Positions 5,949 to 13,044 of a DNA stretch of 39,597 bases are shown in pieces. The notes beneath the pieces were generated by a model. The model did no database searches. It was given only the letters and a program-made list of their open reading frames with translations, and was not told where the DNA came from. The translations under genes and the position numbers were made by a program. How positions within the stretch are numbered: the first letter of the stretch is position 1; each line of letters starts with the position of its first letter. This DNA comes from a virus: positions 1-39,597 of the IMG/VR virus record IMGVR_UViG_3300025886_000070; one strand, written 5' to 3'.

Positions 5949-6545
5949 ATGATAGCTGTATTTGACAATTTTATAAAAGACCAATCTTTATTAGATGAAA
6001 TAAAGAATGATGAATTATTCTTTAGTGATCCAGGCGTGTATAAGTACTGGAAAGGTTGGTGGAATAAAGATGCTGTTAATTTAAAACAAAGACTTGCTAA
6101 GTATATCTTTAGTGAAAATTTTCCATTACAAGAAACATTTGAAATAGACGGTTTTGAATATTGGACCGGTTTACAGGAAGCTGTAGGTAATCATGAAGAT
6201 GATGTAGTTTTTAAAGATAATTTAGAAATGCACTATGATGATGATGTTGCCTATAGAAAAGAAAACAAAGATTATGATGGTATACCTCTTAAACCAGTTT
6301 TAGGTTGTGTATATTATCCTGAAGGATTTGACTTTACTGGTGGTGATCTTTTGATCTATACTGATGGAGAAGATAAAACACCAGAGGTAATAAAAACCAG
6401 ACCTAACCGATTAGTAATATTTAATCCTGGTGATGTCGCACATTGTGTGTCACTTGTAACTGCAGGTAGGCGAGGTGCTATTGCAATTAACCTTTGGGCC
6501 GAAGAACCTTGGTCAGTTGCCAATGGATTTATTAAATTACAATAA
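5949..6545 (+). CDS. 2-oxoglutarate/Fe(II)-dependent oxygenase
   Basis: Encodes 198 residues. The double-stranded beta-helix signature of prolyl-4-hydroxylase-type oxygenases is visible: iron ligands H95-Y-D97 in LEMHYDDD, distal His165 in PGDVAHCVSLV, and Arg174/175 in AGRRGAIAINLW to bind 2-oxoglutarate. FTGGDLLIY matches the usual GGeL strand. The substrate (protein, nucleic acid or small molecule) cannot be told. Such enzymes are common in marine T4-like phages. The gene starts 6 bases after the endolysin stop and ends at a terminator that faces the minus-strand cassette. Confidence 0.85.
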   Translation: MIAVFDNFIKDQSLLDEIKNDELFFSDPGVYKYWKGWWNKDAVNLKQRLAKYIFSENFPLQETFEIDGFEYWTGLQEAVGNHEDDVVFKDNLEMHYDDDVAYRKENKDYDGIPLKPVLGCVYYPEGFDFTGGDLLIYTDGEDKTPEVIKTRPNRLVIFNPGDVAHCVSLVTAGRRGAIAINLWAEEPWSVANGFIKLQ

Positions 6546-6559
6546 AAGCTATAAGACTA

Positions 6560-6590
6560 AAAATCCACTCATAGAGTGGTCTTTTTTAGT
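6560..6590 (+). terminator. Terminator between convergent transcription units
   Basis: CCACTC (6565-6570) / GAGTGG (6574-6579) with a 3-base loop is followed by TCTTTTTTAG. It lies 20 bases after the oxygenase stop and just beyond the end of the minus-strand cassette. On the minus strand the run after the stem is ATTTTTAGTC, so it may work in both directions. Confidence 0.85.
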
Positions 6591-6600
6591 TTGTATGTAA

Positions 6601-6819
6601 TTATATTCCTAAGTCTTTGTGAAGAACTTTCATAAAAGGTCCGAAGTTATGTTTTCCATAATCTTCTCTTAAGATTTTCCCAACAGCTAAAGCAAAATCC
6701 GTATAAGACATATTTTCATCTATCTTAATCATTGCTTTATCCATTGCTTTTGCTAATGCATCAGATTCTTTAGATTCAAATAAATCAAATTTTGTTATGT
6801 GAGTTTTATCTGCTTTCAT
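6601..6819 (-). CDS. Small protein with capsid-targeting-like N-terminus
   Basis: Encodes 72 residues from the ATG at 6819, chosen because it follows the previous stop as TAA-T-ATG, the same spacing as other coupled pairs here; a start at 6843 would add eight residues by overlap. The N-terminus MKADKTHITKFDLFESKE contains L-F-E, matching the L-x-E cleavage rule of T4 prohead protease. The rest is a small helical domain (AMDKAMIKIDENMSYTDFAL, GPFMKVLHKDLGI). No family is recognised. It is last in the minus-strand cassette. Confidence 0.7.
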   Translation of the reverse strand: MKADKTHITKFDLFESKESDALAKAMDKAMIKIDENMSYTDFALAVGKILREDYGKHNFGPFMKVLHKDLGI

Positions 6820-6820
6820 A

Positions 6821-7246
6821 TTACCTTTCCATTCTAATTGCAATTCTCATTAAGTTGCCTAATGCATTACCTAAGATTCTTACCTCTCTAGGATTTAACT
6901 TTTTAAATAACTTATGGTCTTTCATAGTAGGCTCAATCTTATTATAATTTGTAATAGTCATGCCTTTTTCAAATCCTACAAGATCTTGTAAATCTCTGTA
7001 GATTTCCATCCCTTCCTTTCCTAAACCATCTGTAGTTTTACCTTCAGTTACATTTGAAGTTTTCCAGTGTTCACTATCATTAGCACCACGAGTAGGGTGT
7101 ACATTATTAAACCCTTGGTATTCTGGTGTACCAAATGCATTAGTTTCAGTTCCAGCCATTTCATCCCAGTAATTTTTAAAATCTTTTACTGTACCTTTAT
7201 AGTGGCGTATTTTACTTAAGTCTTCTCGTTCTTGGTTATTTTCCAT
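6821..7246 (-). CDS. Hypothetical protein of the minus-strand cassette
   Basis: Encodes 141 residues. The first 80 residues are polar and Asn/Gly/Thr-rich with little predicted secondary structure (TETNAFGTPEYQGFNNVHPT). The last 60 are helical (NPREVRILGNALGNLMRIAI). Unlike its three neighbours it lacks an L-x-E site near the N-terminus. The start overlaps the previous stop by one base (TAATG). No family is recognised. Confidence 0.7.
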   Translation of the reverse strand: MENNQEREDLSKIRHYKGTVKDFKNYWDEMAGTETNAFGTPEYQGFNNVHPTRGANDSEHWKTSNVTEGKTTDGLGKEGMEIYRDLQDLVGFEKGMTITNYNKIEPTMKDHKLFKKLNPREVRILGNALGNLMRIAIRMER

Positions 7247-7491
7247 TACTTTCCATTCTTTTGTTTTAGTTGATGAATAGCGGTTTGTACCTTTAATCCT
7301 TCTAGATCAATTTTATCCATTTTAATTTTTAGCTCATATAATTCAATTGCATAATTATCTCCTCTATCTTGAGCAGCTCTATACCTTTGTATGTTTTCTT
7401 TTTCTCTGTCCTTTAATCTTCTTGCAGCTTCATTAGGATTAAATTCATAATCAGAAGCTTCATTTAAATAGTTTTCAAATTTTGGTATCAT
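7246..7491 (-). CDS. Small helical protein with capsid-targeting-like N-terminus
   Basis: Encodes 81 residues. The N-terminus MIPKFENYLNEASDYEF resembles the T4 internal-protein targeting peptide (MKTYQEFIAEA): a basic residue, aromatic-acidic-x-aromatic, then L-N-E followed by Ala. Cleavage after that Glu by a gp21-type protease would release a 70-residue basic, alpha-helical product (RRLKDREKENIQRYRAAQDR). That fits a DNA-packed internal head protein, an inference. One base separates its ATG from the stop of the gene before it. Confidence 0.7.
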   Translation of the reverse strand: MIPKFENYLNEASDYEFNPNEAARRLKDREKENIQRYRAAQDRGDNYAIELYELKIKMDKIDLEGLKVQTAIHQLKQKNGK

Positions 7492-7492
7492 A

Positions 7493-7999
7493 TTATACTT
7501 TATAGTTTTTAAGAAGATCCTTTAATTCCACAATATCAGCAGGATTTAATTGAACATAATTTCTTCCTATGTTTATTTGCATACATTTTCTACCTAAGCC
7601 AAAATCTTCAATATCCTTAGGTCCAGCAAAAGTAGTTATCTGAGCATTATCAGAGCCTTTAATTCCAGCCTGATTCCATGAACTAATATCAGTCCCTTCG
7701 TTAACCGTTGATTCCTCCATAGCCCCAGCTGCATAGTTTTCGCATGCTTCGTCTATCTTATCGTTTATATGTTTCTTTGCTTCTTTAATATATGCTTCTG
7801 CTGTATGTTCAGCATTATCATTTGATTCATAACTGTTAGCTTGTTCAGCTACATGGTTAGAACATTGTTCAACTGGACCAACTATAGCATTCATATCATA
7901 ACCAGTTTCTTTGTAGCCACCACCTAAACCGTAGTTAGCTGCATTACTTCCTCCAAACCCCACCGGGACAAAATCTTCAAATAAAGGTACCTTTTTCAT
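7493..7999 (-). CDS. Hypothetical protein, first gene of the minus-strand cassette
   Basis: Encodes 168 residues. The N-terminus MKKVPLFEDFVPVGFGG contains L-F-E and the aromatic-acidic-x-aromatic pattern shared with the next genes. A Gly/Asn-rich stretch follows (SNAANYGLGGGYKETGY), then a helical acidic part with several Ala and Glu (AEAYIKEAKKHINDKIDEAC), then a C-terminal beta-rich part (CMQINIGRNYVQLNPADIVEL). No family is recognised. A promoter element on the minus strand lies exactly 25 bases before its ATG. Confidence 0.7.
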   Translation of the reverse strand: MKKVPLFEDFVPVGFGGSNAANYGLGGGYKETGYDMNAIVGPVEQCSNHVAEQANSYESNDNAEHTAEAYIKEAKKHINDKIDEACENYAAGAMEESTVNEGTDISSWNQAGIKGSDNAQITTFAGPKDIEDFGLGRKCMQINIGRNYVQLNPADIVELKDLLKNYKV

Positions 8000-8005
8000 A
8001 TTGTT

Positions 8006-8024
8006 GTTATTTTGATTATATATT
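8006..8024 (-). promoter_or_regulatory. Putative late promoter, minus strand
   Basis: Read on the minus strand, AATATATAATCAAAATAAC begins 25 bases before the ATG at 7999. This is the same element and spacing as on the plus strand, which argues that it is not a by-product of plus-strand base composition. Confidence 0.6.
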
Positions 8025-8045
8025 CATAAAACTAAGTCGCATTTT

Positions 8046-8062
8046 TGCATATAAAAATAAAC
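8046..8062 (+). promoter_or_regulatory. Possible promoter for the 8071 gene cluster
   Basis: TGCATATAAAAATAAAC places its ATATA at the same distance (register 25 bases) from the ATG at 8071 as other copies of the element. The match is weaker, but a plus-strand promoter is required here because the upstream genes run the other way. Confidence 0.45.
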
Positions 8063-8070
8063 AACTTATT

Positions 8071-8256
8071 ATGTCAGAATTTTTAAGAACAGGTATTGGT
8101 CGTAAATTATTGGAAAAGGATATTCCAAAACTAACATCAGTACTAGAAAGAATTGCTAATCAATTAGAAATAGCAAACAAATTAGATGAAAAGAAATTTG
8201 TATTGGAAGAAAGGATCCATAAGATTGCAATAAAAGAAGCGAACCAAAATGGCTGA
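8071..8256 (+). CDS. Small helical protein
   Basis: Encodes 61 residues, nearly all helical with heptad character (IPKLTSVLERIANQLEIANKL, EERIHKIAIKEANQ). It probably forms a short coiled coil. No family is recognised. It is the first gene of a five-gene overlapping run; its last eight bases overlap the next gene (ATGGCTGA), implying coupled translation. Confidence 0.65.
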   Translation: MSEFLRTGIGRKLLEKDIPKLTSVLERIANQLEIANKLDEKKFVLEERIHKIAIKEANQNG

Positions 8257-8515
8257 TAAAGATATTACATATAAACAATTTATTGCCCACATGGATAAAG
8301 GCAATAAAGTTTATATGAAAAAACCTAGGTCATGGCAAAAGGTATGGTTTTGGTGGGAGAGTAAAAAAGAGAAATGGTTTTTAAATAAAGCGTTTGATAA
8401 AAGAGAAGATGGTGTCGTAAAACCAGAACCTTCTGTATGGATAACAGCAAAGCAAATGGAATCTCACATGGACCACATGGTTAGGATGGGTTATAAATAT
8501 TATATAAATGAATAA
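8249..8515 (+). CDS. Small basic, tryptophan-rich protein
   Basis: Encodes 88 residues, basic, with a Trp-rich centre (RSWQKVWFWWESKKEKWFLN), and a C-terminal helical segment with Met/His (KQMESHMDHMVRMGYKYY). No signal peptide, membrane helix or known domain is visible. It overlaps both neighbours by eight bases. It could bind nucleic acid or a protein partner; the function is unknown. Confidence 0.65.
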   Translation: MADKDITYKQFIAHMDKGNKVYMKKPRSWQKVWFWWESKKEKWFLNKAFDKREDGVVKPEPSVWITAKQMESHMDHMVRMGYKYYINE

Positions 8516-8852
8516 GTTAATTTTAGCATTTTTATTGTTCTTCTTAGGGCAATCAGCAATATGGTTTCAAACTAATGGTCAATTTGTATGGCCATGGTTT
8601 AAAAAGAATCCTTTTATAGTATCATTAACATTTGGAACTATAATAAGTTACATTTTAATTTTTGGTACAAGATTTATTGTAGAATACTATGATGGTCTTT
8701 TATGGCCAGGAAGATTCATTGCATTTGGATCAGGAATTATCTCATTTACTTTTTTAACATGGTATTTTCTTGGAGAAGGTATTACCACAAAAACAATAGT
8801 ATCATTATGTCTGGCATGTAGTCTTATAGGCATACAGTTATTTTGGAAATGA
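8508..8852 (+). CDS. Small polytopic membrane protein
   Basis: Encodes 114 residues with four likely transmembrane helices: about 3-18 (KLILAFLLFFLGQSAIW), 37-54 (FIVSLTFGTIISYILIFG), 70-88 (FIAFGSGIISFTFLTWYFL) and 95-112 (TKTIVSLCLACSLIGIQLF). The size and layout resemble small multidrug-resistance or EamA-half transporters, but no signature residues are clear. The stop overlaps the DnaJ start (ATGA). Confidence 0.7.
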   Translation: MNKLILAFLLFFLGQSAIWFQTNGQFVWPWFKKNPFIVSLTFGTIISYILIFGTRFIVEYYDGLLWPGRFIAFGSGIISFTFLTWYFLGEGITTKTIVSLCLACSLIGIQLFWK

Positions 8853-9673
8853 AAGACCCATATAAATCATTAGGTGTAAATAAAGGAGCCACTGAAAATG
8901 AAGTGAAGAAGGCGTACCGAAAGTTAGCCAAAGAATATCACCCAGATAAATCTTCAGGTAATGAAGAGAGGTTTAAGGAAATAGCAGATGCATACGAAAC
9001 ACTTAGTGATCCTAAAAAGAAAGCACAATACGATCAAATAACCAGTGATCCATTTAGAGGTGGGTTTAATGAAGGGTACTTTGATGACTTTATTAGAACA
9101 GGAGGATTTAACAATCCAGGATATGGTGGTGGCTTTAGAGGTAATTCTGGATTTAGCACAAGAGGCGCAAACGTTGATTCTAAAGTTTACATTTCATTAC
9201 AAGATGCATACTATGGATGTTTACGAGAAATACGATTAGGTACAAGAACAATTAATATTGACATTAAGCCTGGTGTGAAGCATGGGCAAAGAATGAGGTT
9301 AAAAGGATTAGGCCAACGTGGAATGACAGAAGACCAAAATGGCGATCTTATTTTAACTGTATTAATTCAAGATGATCCAAATTTTTATTTAGACAAAAAA
9401 GGTTTACATACGATACGACATATTGATATGTATGATGCTCTTTTAGGAGGTAAAGGTACTATAGATGTTTTTGATAAAAAGATTACATATACAATTCCTA
9501 AATGCGTAAGGAATGGTACAATGTTAAGAATACGAGGAAAAGGATTCCCTGCATATAATAACCCAAATGTACTTGGGGATTTTTATATAAATATATTTGT
9601 TGATTTACCTGAATCTCTTACTGATGAGCAGGAGGATTTAATTAGAAAAATAAAGGAAATAGAAAATGGATAA
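8849..9673 (+). CDS. DnaJ/CbpA-type cochaperone (type II J-domain protein)
   Basis: Encodes 274 residues from the ATG at 8849, which overlaps the previous stop as ATGA; an in-frame TTG six bases earlier is less likely. The J-domain covers residues 3-64 (DPYKSLGVNKGATENEVKKA, with HPD at 31-33), followed by a Gly/Phe-rich linker (RGGFNEGYFDD, NPGYGGGFRG). The two C-terminal beta-barrel substrate-binding domains (VYISLQDAYYGC, INIDIKPGVKHGQRMRLKG, GDFYINIFVDLPESLTDEQ) are complete. The zinc-finger domain of DnaJ is absent, as in CbpA. It would stimulate host DnaK and could direct it to virion or replication proteins. Confidence 0.92.
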   Translation: MKDPYKSLGVNKGATENEVKKAYRKLAKEYHPDKSSGNEERFKEIADAYETLSDPKKKAQYDQITSDPFRGGFNEGYFDDFIRTGGFNNPGYGGGFRGNSGFSTRGANVDSKVYISLQDAYYGCLREIRLGTRTINIDIKPGVKHGQRMRLKGLGQRGMTEDQNGDLILTVLIQDDPNFYLDKKGLHTIRHIDMYDALLGGKGTIDVFDKKITYTIPKCVRNGTMLRIRGKGFPAYNNPNVLGDFYINIFVDLPESLTDEQEDLIRKIKEIENG

Positions 9674-9917
9674 TAGTGAAGAGGAATTTATGAAGAGGCT
9701 CCTGGATAGTTTAGAACATACAAGCTGGGATGAGTATATGAATTTATGTTATACAGTAATAGCAATGTTTCCTGATCAAGTTTTAAGGTATGATGAAAAA
9801 ACTGCCAAACATAGAATACATAGTTTAGATGCTATCCTATTACATTTTGAAGAAAAGGAAGATTATGAAAAATGCGCTAGGCTTAAGGATATACAGGATC
9901 AGTTGAAAAATTGTTAA
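9666..9917 (+). CDS. Small acidic protein with UVR-like motif
   Basis: Encodes 83 residues. The C-terminal part (about residues 55-82), DAILLHFEEKEDYEKCARLK, resembles the UVR helical-hairpin motif of UvrB/UvrC and ClpC-type adaptors (x-A-x-x-E-x-F-E-x-A-A-x-L-R-D). The N-terminal part is acidic and helical. It overlaps the DnaJ gene by eight bases and ends the run; the short gap after it holds AT-rich sequence and the ligase promoter region. A protein-adaptor role next to a chaperone is plausible but unproven. Confidence 0.65.
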   Translation: MDNSEEEFMKRLLDSLEHTSWDEYMNLCYTVIAMFPDQVLRYDEKTAKHRIHSLDAILLHFEEKEDYEKCARLKDIQDQLKNC

Positions 9918-9978
9918 TAACTTTTTGAAAAAAGTCTCCCAAAAATTTTCAATTCCCAATTAAATTGATTATATTTAT

Positions 9979-9995
9979 AATATAATTAAATAAAC
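9979..9995 (+). promoter_or_regulatory. Possible promoter upstream of the ligase gene
   Basis: AATATAATTAAATAAAC lies 22 bases before the ATG at 10001 and resembles the shared element with a two-base shorter ATATA run. The 83-base gap 9918-10000 is otherwise AT-rich with weak inverted repeats. Confidence 0.35.
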
Positions 9996-10000
9996 GGAAT

Positions 10001-11323
10001 ATGACTGAATACACAAACCTTACTTATCTACAATCCTTCTTGGATGAAATGCGATCTTCCTCTTCAGGAAATCACAAAATTGCAACTATTAAAAAGTATG
10101 CTGATAACTCTGATGAAAACTCTGATAGAGAATTCTTACAGAAGGTTTTCTTCTATACCTATAATCCTTATTTTAAATATAATGTAACTCCCAGGAATTG
10201 CAAAAAGAATTCAGATTTACTAGGTCACCCAAATACATACGGTAGTATCTTTACCTTATTGGATGATTTAAGAAATAGGGTATGTACCGGTCATACAGCA
10301 ATTGCAAATGTAAATAGATTCGTCCTAGAGAATAAACAATGGGAAGATATTATTTACTATATGCTAAACCGAGACCTTAATATGGGATGTGGTACTACCT
10401 CTATTAATAAGGCAATCCATCCAGATTTAATTCCAACATTTAAAGTCGCTTTAGCAAATGCATATAATCCTAAGAGAGTGGATTTTCAAAGTGGAGAATG
10501 GTATGGATCCAGAAAATTGGATGGAGTAAGATGTATCTGTAGAAAAGAAATGAATACTGTAACATTCTTTTCAAGGAACGGTAAAGAATTTACTACTTTA
10601 GGTAATTTGGAAAATGAAATTTCTAAGATAGGTGGAGACTTTATTTTAGATGGAGAAATCTGTATGGTGGATAAAGATGGTAACGAAGACTTCCAAGGAA
10701 TTATGAAACAAATCCGAAAGAAGGACCATCAAATTGAAAATCCTAAATTCTTTGTATTTGATTATTTAACTTTAGAGGAATTTGATAACAAGACTGGAAA
10801 TACGCCACTTACTGAAAGACTTAAGAATGGTTATGATATTCTTCCAGAAAATATTAACTCTTCTATGTTGGAATTCTTACCACAAGAACAACTAACTACC
10901 GAAGAACAATTTACTGAAATGGCAAAAGAAGCTGAAGAGGCTGGGTTTGAAGGAATCATGGTTAGAAAGAATATCGGCTATGAAGGTAAAAGAAGCCATA
11001 ATCTTCTAAAGGTTAAAAAATTCCATGATGCTGAATACACGGTATTGGAATGTGTTAACGGTACAATGCGATGGACAGAAAATGGAAAACAAGTTGAGAA
11101 GGAAGGTTTAAGTAATATTATAATTGAACATAAAGGTAATAAGGTAAGTGTAGGATCTGGATTCTCCAAAGAACAAAGAGAACATTACCTCAGTAATCAT
11201 AATGAACTAATCGGTAAAACTATAACCGTTCAATATTTTGAAGAAAGTCAAAATCAGAATGGTGGATATTCACTAAGGTTTCCGGTGGTGAAACACATAT
11301 ATGAGAATGGAAGAAATTGTTAA
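10001..11323 (+). CDS. 30: ATP-dependent DNA ligase (T4 gp30-like)
   Basis: Encodes 440 residues. Motif I RKLDGVR carries the adenylated Lys172. Motif III lies in FILDGEI, IIIa in FFVFDYL, IV in EGIMVRK (317-323), and V in LLKVKKF (335-341). Residues 1-160 form the helical DNA-binding domain seen in T4 gp30, and residues 345-435 form the OB-fold domain (VSVGSGFSKEQRE, TVQYFEESQNQNGGYSLRFP). It seals nicks during phage replication and repair. The length is close to that of T4 ligase (487). The gene stands alone between an AT-rich gap and a 59-base gap before the HAD gene. Confidence 0.95.
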   Translation: MTEYTNLTYLQSFLDEMRSSSSGNHKIATIKKYADNSDENSDREFLQKVFFYTYNPYFKYNVTPRNCKKNSDLLGHPNTYGSIFTLLDDLRNRVCTGHTAIANVNRFVLENKQWEDIIYYMLNRDLNMGCGTTSINKAIHPDLIPTFKVALANAYNPKRVDFQSGEWYGSRKLDGVRCICRKEMNTVTFFSRNGKEFTTLGNLENEISKIGGDFILDGEICMVDKDGNEDFQGIMKQIRKKDHQIENPKFFVFDYLTLEEFDNKTGNTPLTERLKNGYDILPENINSSMLEFLPQEQLTTEEQFTEMAKEAEEAGFEGIMVRKNIGYEGKRSHNLLKVKKFHDAEYTVLECVNGTMRWTENGKQVEKEGLSNIIIEHKGNKVSVGSGFSKEQREHYLSNHNELIGKTITVQYFEESQNQNGGYSLRFPVVKHIYENGRNC

Positions 11324-11382
11324 TGTATCCATTCCATATCTCACCTGTGGTGAAGTAACCGGAATTAACTAATATATATTGT

Positions 11383-11973
11383 ATGGAATTATTTGAAAAG
11401 TATAGAAAATGGGGGAAAGACATAACTGTCTTTGACGTTGACGATACTTTGATTGTAACCAAAAGTAAAATCAAAGTATTTAATCCAAAAACAGGATACG
11501 AGATTGATCTTACTCCACAAGAATTTAATACATTTAAAACTAAGCCACATGATGAGTTTGATTTTAATGACTTCAGAGATTTAGAAATTCTTAAGGCTGG
11601 TAAAATAATTGATTGGGTTTTTAAAATACTTAAAAGAACAATTGCAAAAGGTACCGCTGTAGGTATTATTACTGCGAGAGATGATTCAAAACTTATCTAT
11701 GATTTTCTGATGCATAACGGTGTTGATGTTAATCCTGATTTTATCTTTGCAATCAATGATCCTTCTTTAGGATTCACTGGCTCTACTGCGCAAAAGAAAA
11801 AGGATGCCTTTATGAAATTCGTACAAATGGGTTTTAGAAATTTTCAATTCTTTGATGATGATAAAGAAAACATAAGAATTGCAAACAGTCTTAATAAAGA
11901 TTTACCTGAGGTAAGAATGAAAGCTACTTTAATTAAACAAAAATGGATCCCAAACTTCAGCGACTTCAAATAA
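11383..11973 (+). CDS. HAD-superfamily phosphatase
   Basis: Encodes 196 residues. Motif I ITVFDVDDTLIV (Asp18, Asp20), motif II GIITARDD, a lysine around QKKKDAF, and motif IV FFDDDKENI are all present, so it should be an active HAD phosphohydrolase. A small cap or insertion (residues 28-65) separates motifs I and II. The substrate is unknown; a nucleotide or nucleic-acid end is plausible because it lies between the ligase and dCMP deaminase. It is distinct from the 3'-phosphatase at 4585. It overlaps the deaminase gene by 31 bases in another frame. Upstream, a small TCACC/GGTGA hairpin (11341-11353) and AATATATATT (11371) are visible. Confidence 0.85.
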   Translation: MELFEKYRKWGKDITVFDVDDTLIVTKSKIKVFNPKTGYEIDLTPQEFNTFKTKPHDEFDFNDFRDLEILKAGKIIDWVFKILKRTIAKGTAVGIITARDDSKLIYDFLMHNGVDVNPDFIFAINDPSLGFTGSTAQKKKDAFMKFVQMGFRNFQFFDDDKENIRIANSLNKDLPEVRMKATLIKQKWIPNFSDFK

Positions 11974-12416
11974 AACTAAAAGCATTCACTAATATTTTAT
12001 TAAGTATTAGAGATCTTTCAAATTCTTCTACTACTAAGGTTGGTTGTATGGCCTTAAAAAAAGACTTTAGTAAAATAGCAAGCTTTGGATATAATGGCTC
12101 TTATAGTGGAGCTGAATCTAACAGTGATACTGGAACTGAAGAAGATTCTTTAACACCAGGAGAAAGTGGATTTATTCATGCTGAGGTAAATATGATTGCT
12201 AAGTTTCAAGAATACGATCCACAAAATTATATAATACTCTTAACTTTATCACCATGTAAAATGTGTACTAAAATTCTGGTTAATGCAGGATTTAAGCATG
12301 TTTATTGGATGCAAGATTATAGAGATACTGAACACCTTCAAATTTTTAATGAATGTAATGTGACACACGGTAAAATTTTCAACCTATTAAATGACTACCG
12401 CATAATAAAGGACTGA
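11943..12416 (+). CDS. dCMP/cytidine deaminase family protein
   Basis: Encodes 157 residues. The zinc-binding signature is complete: H79-A-E81 (FIHAEVNMI) and P104-C105-K-M-C108 (SPCKMCTKIL). The N-terminal TTKVGCMAL and FGYNGSYSGAE match the nucleotide-binding part of dCMP deaminases, which convert dCMP to dUMP for thymidylate synthesis. T4 gene cd has the same role. The start overlaps the HAD gene by 31 bases. The stop TGA lies in the inverted repeat and promoter element of the next gene. Confidence 0.9.
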   Translation: MDPKLQRLQIKLKAFTNILLSIRDLSNSSTTKVGCMALKKDFSKIASFGYNGSYSGAESNSDTGTEEDSLTPGESGFIHAEVNMIAKFQEYDPQNYIILLTLSPCKMCTKILVNAGFKHVYWMQDYRDTEHLQIFNECNVTHGKIFNLLNDYRIIKD

Positions 12417-12441
12417 ATATATACTAAAAATAGCAAGTCCT
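12409..12441 (+). promoter_or_regulatory. Promoter element inside a start-occluding hairpin, upstream of 12443
   Basis: AGGACT (12409-12414) and AGTCCT (12436-12441) are perfect inverted arms. The 21-base spacer carries AATATATACTAAAAATAG (12416-12433). The right arm ends one base before the TTG at 12443. The copy at 19588 shares 21 identical bases including the preceding CTG. Transcripts starting after the element would lose the left arm. Confidence 0.6.
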
Positions 12442-12442
12442 C

Positions 12443-13024
12443 TTGGTTGTAGAAGCATTAACATTTAAACTTTCCTTAGACTTTTTTGTTTACTTAAAAA
12501 AGTACAAGATAGTAGTGTCAAAAATCCGTATTGGGTTTTTTGATGTTGCTGAAAATAAATCAACATACACTGATTTTAGTAGCATTGATGAAATGGAATT
12601 ATTTTACCAGACTAATTATGTACCATTTGATCCATGTTTTGTTGGAGACTTAGTATCTATACAGGTATTTATAGGTGAAAGTAATTTATATGAATTTACC
12701 ACAGAATACCGAGCGGAGAATATTACAAAAGTTTTTAAGCTTACTTCTGGTTCATCATTTGATATACAAAGAAATAAGCAGAGAGAAATTTTAACTAATA
12801 GACAAATAGGGTTTATAAACAGAGCGGTTGAAGATTATAGAAAATTCTGGAATGAAATTAATAGAATATATACAACAGGCATTTATTCTATATGCTATGC
12901 AGAACCAGGATGGTCAGAAGGTACTTGGTATTTAGACCAATTAAGATTAGCATTTACAGAAAAAAATGATGTGGCGGAATTCCCATATGATGACGTAAAT
13001 ATTATTCCTGAACCACCTGAATAA
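12443..13024 (+). CDS. Hypothetical protein before the collagen-like fibre, TTG start
   Basis: Encodes 193 residues if begun at the TTG at 12443. This start is chosen because an in-frame TAG lies at 12431-12433, no ATG occurs until far downstream, and the promoter element has its usual 27-base spacing from this TTG. The protein mixes beta strands with one long helix (LTNRQIGFINRAVEDYRKFW) and ends acidic and Pro-rich. No known domain is seen. Its position directly upstream of the fibre suggests a fibre- or baseplate-attachment protein, an inference from order only. Confidence 0.65.
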   Translation: MVVEALTFKLSLDFFVYLKKYKIVVSKIRIGFFDVAENKSTYTDFSSIDEMELFYQTNYVPFDPCFVGDLVSIQVFIGESNLYEFTTEYRAENITKVFKLTSGSSFDIQRNKQREILTNRQIGFINRAVEDYRKFWNEINRIYTTGIYSICYAEPGWSEGTWYLDQLRLAFTEKNDVAEFPYDDVNIIPEPPE

Positions 13025-13044
13025 ATAAAAAAAGAATAGGTTAA

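Larger units (their letters stand above)
8003..8065. repeat. Inverted repeat across the divergent promoter region
   Basis: GTTGTTATTTT (8003-8013) and AAAATAAACAAC (8054-8065) are inverted copies differing by one extra base. Each arm is the leader of one divergent gene, next to its start codon (7999 minus, 8071 plus). The repeat may reflect two copies of the same promoter/leader in opposite directions, or an operator. Confidence 0.6.

Noticed and set aside
5949-6545. The oxygenase as a prolyl hydroxylase acting on the collagen-like fibre
   Set aside because: The collagen segments contain almost no Pro and very few Lys, so the obvious substrate residues are missing.
8033-8068. Occluding hairpin TAAGT/ACTTA before 8071
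   Set aside because: Only five pairs, and no sense transcript would enter from upstream because the neighbouring genes run on the other strand.
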